From positions 1 through 26,229 of the forward strand of contig JADNRX010000701.1 of assembly GCA_015501595.1 (NCBI GenBank): a DNA stretch of 26,229 nucleotides, given 5' to 3'. Positions 20,371 through 26,229 of the stretch are shown here, piece by piece. Position 1 is the stretch's first letter. Each line of letters starts with the position of its first letter. Under the pieces are notes generated by a model that was not told where the DNA came from, did not search any database, and saw only the letters and a program-made list of their open reading frames with translations. The translations under genes and the position numbers were made by a program. This DNA comes from Hymenopellis radicata (taxonomy: Eukaryota; Basidiomycota; Agaricomycetes; Agaricales; Physalacriaceae).

Positions 20371-21828
20371 ACTCAAAGGAGGTTTGTGGCTCTACTTATT
20401 TAACTCTCACCCGTACTATGACCACGACGCGTGAGGCGAGGTTTATGGACCTCAATCCACCGCATTACGGACGCGATGGTGTTCCATCTCCCAAACCCAA
20501 GTATCCCCCGGGCAACTTTCTTGACACGCACATTGACGAGAATCTCGTCCTGAGGCGCGTCGTGATACATCCTCCTCTGCTGACAGCGCTAGCACACGTT
20601 GTCGATGCAAGACTTGGCGGTTTCTCTAATCGTCACTTGATACCAGATGACTTCTTTGGACGTCCGCAGGACTGGTATCAGAGCTCAGTCGATGTAAACA
20701 CGGCGGAGCCAATAGCCATGACACACGAACTGGGCGCCGGTTTTGTAGGTTCACAACTCGCGTCTAGCATATATATACACCCCGAGCAGCCGCAGGTCCT
20801 CACGACACTTTCATGGGGATATTCTCGACTGGATACCTGTGACCAAAACTCGTCAAACGCCTTCCTTGTTGAACATGTCTTTCTTCGCTTCGCCAATTAT
20901 AGCGCAATGGAGCCTGAATTCTTACAGGAGTTTCATCCAGAAATTCGCCCTAAAGTGCTGGATATCGGAAAGCATTATCCTCACTTCGCTACTGGCATGT
21001 TCTTTTGTCCAGCTGCGCATGAACTGCTTCGCAAGATGGAATGCGTGGCAGAGGAAAAGACATTTCATTGGACTTCTAATTCGACAACAGTCAATCTGTC
21101 TCCAGCTTCGAAGATGCAACGATCTCTTGATAACCCTCAGCCGTTATGGACTTTTCCTAAGCTTGAGCCCGCCCCGCGTCGGGATGGTCACATCCGACGT
21201 AGTTCCCGTACCGATTCTCCCGTCGTGGACTACTTTTCCCCTGGTCGTGTCATGTCTACCGGGAAGGAAAACTGGCGTGACAACCCCGCTCAATATATCC
21301 AAAGGGTGAGTTCATTTCTGCTCTTGTACTTTCGTTAAAATCAGTGCAGGCATGGGCAATCGCCGTAAGAGCTGATGCCTCGGTCATTGTCTTTGACTGC
21401 GGGAACTATCTGCGTATTGGAATTCGTCATCGCGAGACGCAAACACTGATCTTGTCGGATTTACTCGACGTGTGTCATGCCAAGAACCCTGCGTATGGGA
21501 AGATTTGGGCTGGTATGCATATTGCTATCGCACAGGATGTGATGGAACGCTATCAGATCCGTCTAGCGTCACAACCCGTTCCTGCACCTACTCCGGGTCT
21601 AAAACGTGCATCTCCAGATACTACCGAGGAAGGTTCCAACAAAAAACGAAAGGCCACAGCGCGGGGAAAAGTCGGTAGCAAGGTATATCGTACGATTATT
21701 CTACTTGACAAAATTTTGACGATTTTCAGGGATCTCACGGGAAGACTGGCACGTCGAAACAGCAAGGGGAAACAACCACGAGCCGTAAAAAGGTGAGACG
21801 AAGCCTCTAGATTAGTACTATGTCGAGT
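20371..21828 (+). repeat. Right arm of 1.4 kb inverted duplication
   Basis: This arm contains the last ~45 bases before the ATG, exons 1-3 and the start of intron 3 of the intact kinase-like gene. It matches 1-1366 in reverse orientation. The match upstream of the gene fades out around 20365-20371. A TATTTAA stretch at 20397-20403 is shared by both arms but is too close to the ATG to be called a TATA box with confidence. Confidence 0.93.
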
Positions 21829-22783
21829 AATCCCCCTCAGTCGGCCGGTGGAAGAATAATTAAATCAGTAGACCATGATAAGGCTCGCCAGCTTTTGATT
21901 TTCCGACCATTCTGCTAACTGACCTAACTCGTAAAGGTCGTTGCTCTTTCTTCAGGCACGGTTACACAGATGAATGTTCTCTTCGTCGTTTTGCTTAGAG
22001 ACTGTATCACTAATCAGTCTGCAGAACCTCGAAATCTCGTTCTCTCGACACGTTGCGATCGCCATATACATTCGATTTGGGATATATAATTCTCCTTCAC
22101 CTTCAATTCTTCTTCAACCCGGGCAAAGCCGAAGGGCAGCCTATCCTCCTACTAGTTATCTTACGTTGGTCTTGAACTCGCGGCTCGGGACAGGTGCAAC
22201 GGGTGATGTATTTGCGGGCACCATACCCAATGTCAAGCACGGACCAATAGTTGTGAAGCTAGCGACGACTTTCAGGCGTCTATGCCGACTACGACACGAA
22301 TACTCTGTTTACGCTCATTTGAAGAACGCCAACGTGCAGTGTATTCCACGGGTATTTGGCTTTTATCAGGATGCTCAACGCGGCGCTGGTGCTCTGATTT
22401 TGAGCAACGATGGACGCTCACTCGGTGGGCGTCGAGCTAAACTCACGGCTGATGAAAAGTATGGCGCCTAACCTCATCGAATACCAACCCTCTGACCGCT
22501 TCACAGAACCCTTATACGAGCTGCGATGTCCTCCGTTCATGCCGCGGGCGTTCTACATCGCGATCTGAGAACGTGGAACATCTTGATCAATGATGCGGGC
22601 AGCATTTCCATTATCGACTTTGACAGGGCAAACATTGATGCGCATGAAGAGGACTTCCGACTGGAATGGGAGCGGCTGGAAAAACTGCTGAAGGGGAAGC
22701 ATGTTGAGAATGGTGAAGCCATCGGGAAAGATGGAATGCCTGCGAACATTGGCGATCTCGTGAATGATAATCTGGACGCATAA
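20418..22783 (+). CDS. Two-domain kinase-like protein, tandem copy 1
   Basis: Six exons (20418-21305, 21350-21682, 21730-21792, 21937-21975, 22025-22458, 22507-22783) join in phase to 677 residues. Residues 1-330 form an N-terminal domain shared with the downstream paralogue and of unknown function, ending in AWAIAVRADASVIVFDCGN. A basic linker (about 375-430, with KKRKATARGK) follows. The kinase-like domain starts near 485 and has the Gly loop GTGATGDV (496-503), VVK Lys519, alphaC Glu533, the catalytic loop HRDLRTWN (Asp605, Asn610) and IIDFDRA (Asp623), with Gly of DFG replaced by Asp. Only about 50 residues follow, so the usual activation segment and large C-lobe are absent, closer to RIO/Bud32/APH-like compact kinases than to classical ones. 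Catalytic residues are intact, so phosphotransfer is plausible; the substrate is unknown. One donor (GTTCTC at 21976) is weak but its intron matches the paralogue's in position and length (49 nt). Confidence 0.83.
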
Positions 22784-23264
22784 AATTGCGATGTTACAGT
22801 AGCTCTCAATAATGCTTGCACCCGTGGTTCCTTAATGGGACCCATGACGATTCCTACCTGCCTACCTTGAACATATAATCAAAGTTGTATATATAGGTGA
22901 TGGCGTCGCTATAATCGGTTATGCCAATGGTTCAGATGCAGCCATGCTTCAAGCAAAGTCGCACCCTCCAAAAACGATTGTATATTTGGTCATGCTCGTT
23001 ACGGGCGCGGAAGTCGGCGACTTCTTGATTTCCTTCATGCTGTTGACGGTCCTTGGAAGTTCCCAGCAGGAAGTTCCATTCTGTTCCATTGGAAGTGAGC
23101 CGCGTAGATCACGCGGATAACACGTGGGAGGTCTGGACTCAACTCTGGTTGATGTGCACCTTGAAATCAACGTCCATCTTACAGCGCGCCCATTCTCAAA
23201 ACATACGGGCTAGAGGTAATCCGGCATATTATTTGTTTCTTCCGGGTTAATAAAGCTTCATAGC
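22784..23264. other. Spacer between tandem kinase-like genes
   Basis: About 480 bases with no supported exon or repeat. It should contain the 3' untranslated region of copy 1 and the promoter of copy 2. It shows no visible similarity to the 45 bases upstream of copy 1, so the two genes may be regulated differently. Confidence 0.5.
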
Positions 23265-25497
23265 ATGCCCTCCGCTGGCCGCTCTAAGGCACTGCCTGTC
23301 TCCGCGTCCTTAGCGCCAGTCGCGGAGCCATTGGAATATTCTGTGATTTTGACTCCGAAGCCAGCTGCTGACCGCGACTCCGTGGACGTTCACAATTCTG
23401 TGGCATCGGAAAGTCTGGACAGCGGACCATCCATTCTCCAGACCATTCTCAACTTCTCTCCCCGTGATGTCGAACCAACTTCAGACACGAAATCTCCGTC
23501 ACAGCTGTCTCTCACCACTCTATTCTACGACCATCATGTAGACTCACAACTTATCCTACGACGCGTGGAGCTATTGCCCAATCTCCTAGTTGACTTCGCG
23601 GCAGCTGCAAATACTCGCGTTGCCGACTTCCTCGACTCCGGCAAAGCGGTCCCCCACGGGGCCATATACCCTCCCCAAAACTACATAGGCGAAATTATTA
23701 CTGCTGGTAACATAGGTACCTTGCGCGCCGAAGTCTCCGACACGATGCTTTCTGCAACATCGATGCTTATGTTCCACCCCAATCATCCGACATTATTCCC
23801 GGTCGTCATTCCTCATTTCGACCTTTCTCTCACTAGAGAGCCGTTCTTTGATCAGAGTTTTTCTGTCAGACTGATTGAGACCGACTCTCTCAGTGCCAAG
23901 GAAGCCTTTGAGGTGCTAGAGGAGGCTCAAAAAGAGGTTCTTGCCTCTACACTAGAGAACGGCGGGACCATTATCAACTTCGAGACTTTTTCTCCGGCTG
24001 GGGAAGTTTTACTCAACGGCATGGATGCTTTATGTGGTCTTCCCTTCGATTGGCCCGTATGCGGAACTCGTGGACACATGCTTATTGCGGCGTCGTTCTC
24101 TCCGCCCGAAGACTCACAGGATCCTCTATGGAATACTCCTGCTGATGCACCAATTGCTCCTCCTTCTGAGGATATGACAGGTCAATCGCGCGCCCGACGC
24201 AGTCCCCGAAATTCCAAGGCAAAGCCTTCCCGTGACTACGGTGTTATTTGGCCGCCAGCCTCTATGGAGAACTCGGACCGGAACGACGACGTCTCTGTCT
24301 CCCGGTACATCGTCAGGGTATTTTTCTCTCTTGGCTTGTCAACCGTTTGAACATTAACACCCGCCCAGGCTTGGGCGCGCGCTGTCAAGGATGACGCAAC
24401 ACTACTTGTCTTCGACTGTGGGAACCTCCTGCGCTTCGGGATCCGCGACCGCGCGCGCCAGACATTATTTATCTCCCCGGTGGTCGATCTACGACGCATC
24501 GATCCTCCGTTCGGGACACTCATGTTAGGCGCATTGATCTGTGGTACGGATGATGCAGTGAAGCGGGCGAAGCAGATATCGCGTGACGACTTGGGCAAGT
24601 CGAAGAAACGGTCGCGTAGCCCGGACGGGGAGAACGAGGAGGGCCGTTCAAAGCTGCGTGTCACTGACAGCAATATCTTGAAAGGAACAGGCACAATGTC
24701 CATGAAGTCCGAGGTGATCATACATGTTATTGTCCACGCCGTTGGTAATAACCTATCTGCAGGAGCTATTATCATCCGTGCTCTCACGCAGTGCAATGCT
24801 CCTCTACTTCGACAACGGGATCCACCATTCGCTTTCTCCAACCTTCCTACTCCGCCAAAGTAAAAAATTGAAGTCGTCATACGCTCCGTCCGATTGTATC
24901 ACAGTCCACGCACACAAGAAGGTGGGGTTCGGTGCAGCGGGAGAAGTCTTTCGCGCCACGATTCGCATCGAGCGACGAAACGCCAAGCCCATAGTGTCTT
25001 CGGCGCCTGCAATCCTCAAGATATCGGTTGGCGAAAACGTGTCCTCTCTTCGGCACGAGCATAAGGTTTACACTCATCTTTTGCAAAGCGGACACATGTC
25101 GGGTATCCCGGAGTGTTTTGGTCTCTTCGAAAGTGTTGACTGCAATGTTTCACTGCTCCTGTTGAGCGATTGTGGCGCACCACTTGCATTACGATCTGGA
25201 ACCTACAATCCATGCGTCAAAGTGTCTGACGAGGAGAGGTAAGTGTCACGACTTCGGAGTCTTCATAAGTATTCTAACTCCGGTTGTAGGATTCAATTTC
25301 TACGCATACTAGAAAAAATCCATGACCGTGGCGTCCTTCACGGCGATATCAGGTCCTGGAATCTACTGCTCGACAACGACAGTCACGCTAATATTATCGA
25401 CTTCGATCGTGCTGAATTGATGGCCTCTGAGTTGCATCGAAAACGCGAGAAAAAGACGTTGATAATGCTACTAAAGGGACACAACGTTGACGAGTAG
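23265..25497 (+). CDS. Two-domain kinase-like protein, tandem copy 2
   Basis: Four exons (23265-24317, 24369-24713, 24763-25238, 25290-25497) join in phase to 693 residues. The architecture repeats copy 1: an N-terminal domain (SQLILRRVELLPNLLVDFA, EVLLNGMDALCGLPF) ending in AWARAVKDDATLLVFDCGN, a linker with a nuclear-signal-like KSKKRSRSPDG near 442-452, then a compact kinase-like domain. The Gly loop is GFGAAGEV (521-528), with AILK Lys552, RHEH Glu565, the loop HGDIRSWN (Asp644, Asn649) and IIDFDRA (Asp662). The chain ends about 28 residues later, shorter even than copy 1. Three introns lie at the same places as in copy 1, including the one just before the catalytic loop; copy 1 has an additional split in the linker. 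Protein similarity is moderate and uneven, so this duplication is much older than the inverted one. HGD instead of HRD is also seen in active atypical kinases. Confidence 0.84.
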
Positions 25498-25610
25498 AGA
25501 GAATACTGCTGGGTATGTATGTCTAAACTGGCGGCAATAACCCAAATTCACGCGACTGCTGGAGCTCCCGGGCCTTTCGTAACTCAAATCTCTTCGTCAG
25601 ATCCCGAATA

Positions 25611-26229
25611 TCAACCATAACTTTTGCTTTTGAATGCTTCTTCGGCTTCTAGAATGAGCTGTTCAGCCACCTTCGGTAAGACTGAGGTACGATGAAGGCT
25701 CACAGTTCCCTTTTTCGACTCCCTTTCTTCCTTGTAAGAGGGCTTCAACTGCGGATGGTATTTACTACTGGTCCATCGCGAGACGAACACATTGATCTTG
25801 CCGCGGACGCGATGAATGTGTATGCAGTAGGGTCGCAGATCATTGTGCGTCCAGAACATGTCGTGAATGTGAGTGATCACGCGAAGGATGACTTTCCTGT
25901 CGCTCATATCAGTATCAAAAGTCCAATTGATGGGCACGGACAAAATGCTTACCGCACAGTCAAAGGAATGCGATTTTTGTGCAGACTATCCAGTCGTTGT
26001 CCGGCGTAAGGTAGTAGTTGAACATAGATGGGCGTGCCGCAGTGATCTTTCCCGCTGAAAATGCCATACGGGTAATTAACGCCTTCCGTGACCTCGCTCC
26101 TCGCGAGCTCTGTGTAGATTTTCTGCTGGCGTATGAGTTTGTCGATATCGTTCAAGTTTGATGCAACTTTGAGGGTGATGCCTCCGATACATATACGGCG
26201 TTCATCGCCTTGCAGAATGCATTCATAGG
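25611..26229 (-). CDS. Diverged kinase-like protein, likely pseudokinase, 5' end outside window
   Basis: Minus strand, open to the right edge. Exon from the edge to about 25947, intron with GTAAGC...CGACAG borders, then an exon ending at the stop at 25611. The visible part has an N-lobe-like stretch (ITLKVASNLNDIDKLIRQQ), a hinge-like PIYVQLLPYAGQRLDSL, and HIHDMFWTHNDLRPYCIHI where the catalytic loop should be. The Asp of HND is present, but the Asn five residues later is replaced and no DFG/DFD motif follows; INVFVSRW stands in its place. The intron falls at the same point, just before the catalytic loop, as in the two upstream kinase-like genes, which supports common descent. It is convergent with copy 2, with only about 110 bases between stops. 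Probably a binding or regulatory pseudokinase. Confidence 0.66.

Noticed and set aside
24480..24863. Separate small gene ending at 24863 inside kinase-like copy 2
   Set aside because: It is exon 2 read through the 49-nt intron at 24714-24762. The exon continues in phase into the kinase domain, and copy 1 has an equal-sized intron at the same place.

Overview
The window looks like nuclear DNA of a filamentous basidiomycete, most likely an agaricomycete. Genes are interrupted by short introns (about 45-60 nt, GT...AG). Base composition is balanced. Several proteins belong to families typical of mushroom-forming and wood-decay fungi: a TET/JBP-type 2OG-Fe(II) oxygenase, a DUF6697-like protein, a BCS1-type AAA ATPase and two-domain kinase-like proteins. 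No bacterial-style operons, CRISPR arrays, rRNA or convincing tRNA were seen.

Layout from left to right. Positions 1-1366 hold a broken minus-strand copy of a kinase-like gene whose intact twin lies at 20371-21828 in the opposite orientation, so the two form a ~1.4 kb inverted duplication about 19 kb apart. Next come a TET/JBP-like oxygenase gene with two frameshifts (1601-3279, +), a poorly defined minus-strand gene (3435-4540), an intracellular trypsin-fold protease-like gene (5439-7465, +), an orphan exon (7507-7872), a DUF6697-like gene (8223-9860, -), a 451-bp MITE-like element with terminal inverted repeats and a 9-bp target duplication (9919-10369), a coiled-coil/zinc-finger protein (10856-12332, -), a small two-exon fragment (12645-12911, +), and a flavin monooxygenase with one frameshift (13112-14526, +). 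A Ser/Pro-rich coiled-coil gene (15295-16159, +) sits between two inverted, block-permuted copies of a ~600 bp repeat. A BCS1-like AAA ATPase follows (17279-19236, -).

The right end is a cluster of three kinase-like genes: two complete tandem paralogues (20418-22783 and 23265-25497, both +) and a diverged, probably catalytically dead relative on the minus strand that runs off the window (25611-26229). The two complete genes encode a large N-terminal domain I cannot name, a basic linker, and a compact kinase-like domain with HRD/HGD and DFD motifs and a very short C-lobe.

The genes do not form an obvious pathway. The region looks like a rapidly evolving accessory segment with local duplication, inversion, small transposons and gene decay. 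At least four genes, and probably a fifth (8223-9860), carry one-nucleotide frameshifts. Several of these fall in homopolymers, so sequencing error must be excluded before calling all of them pseudogenes.
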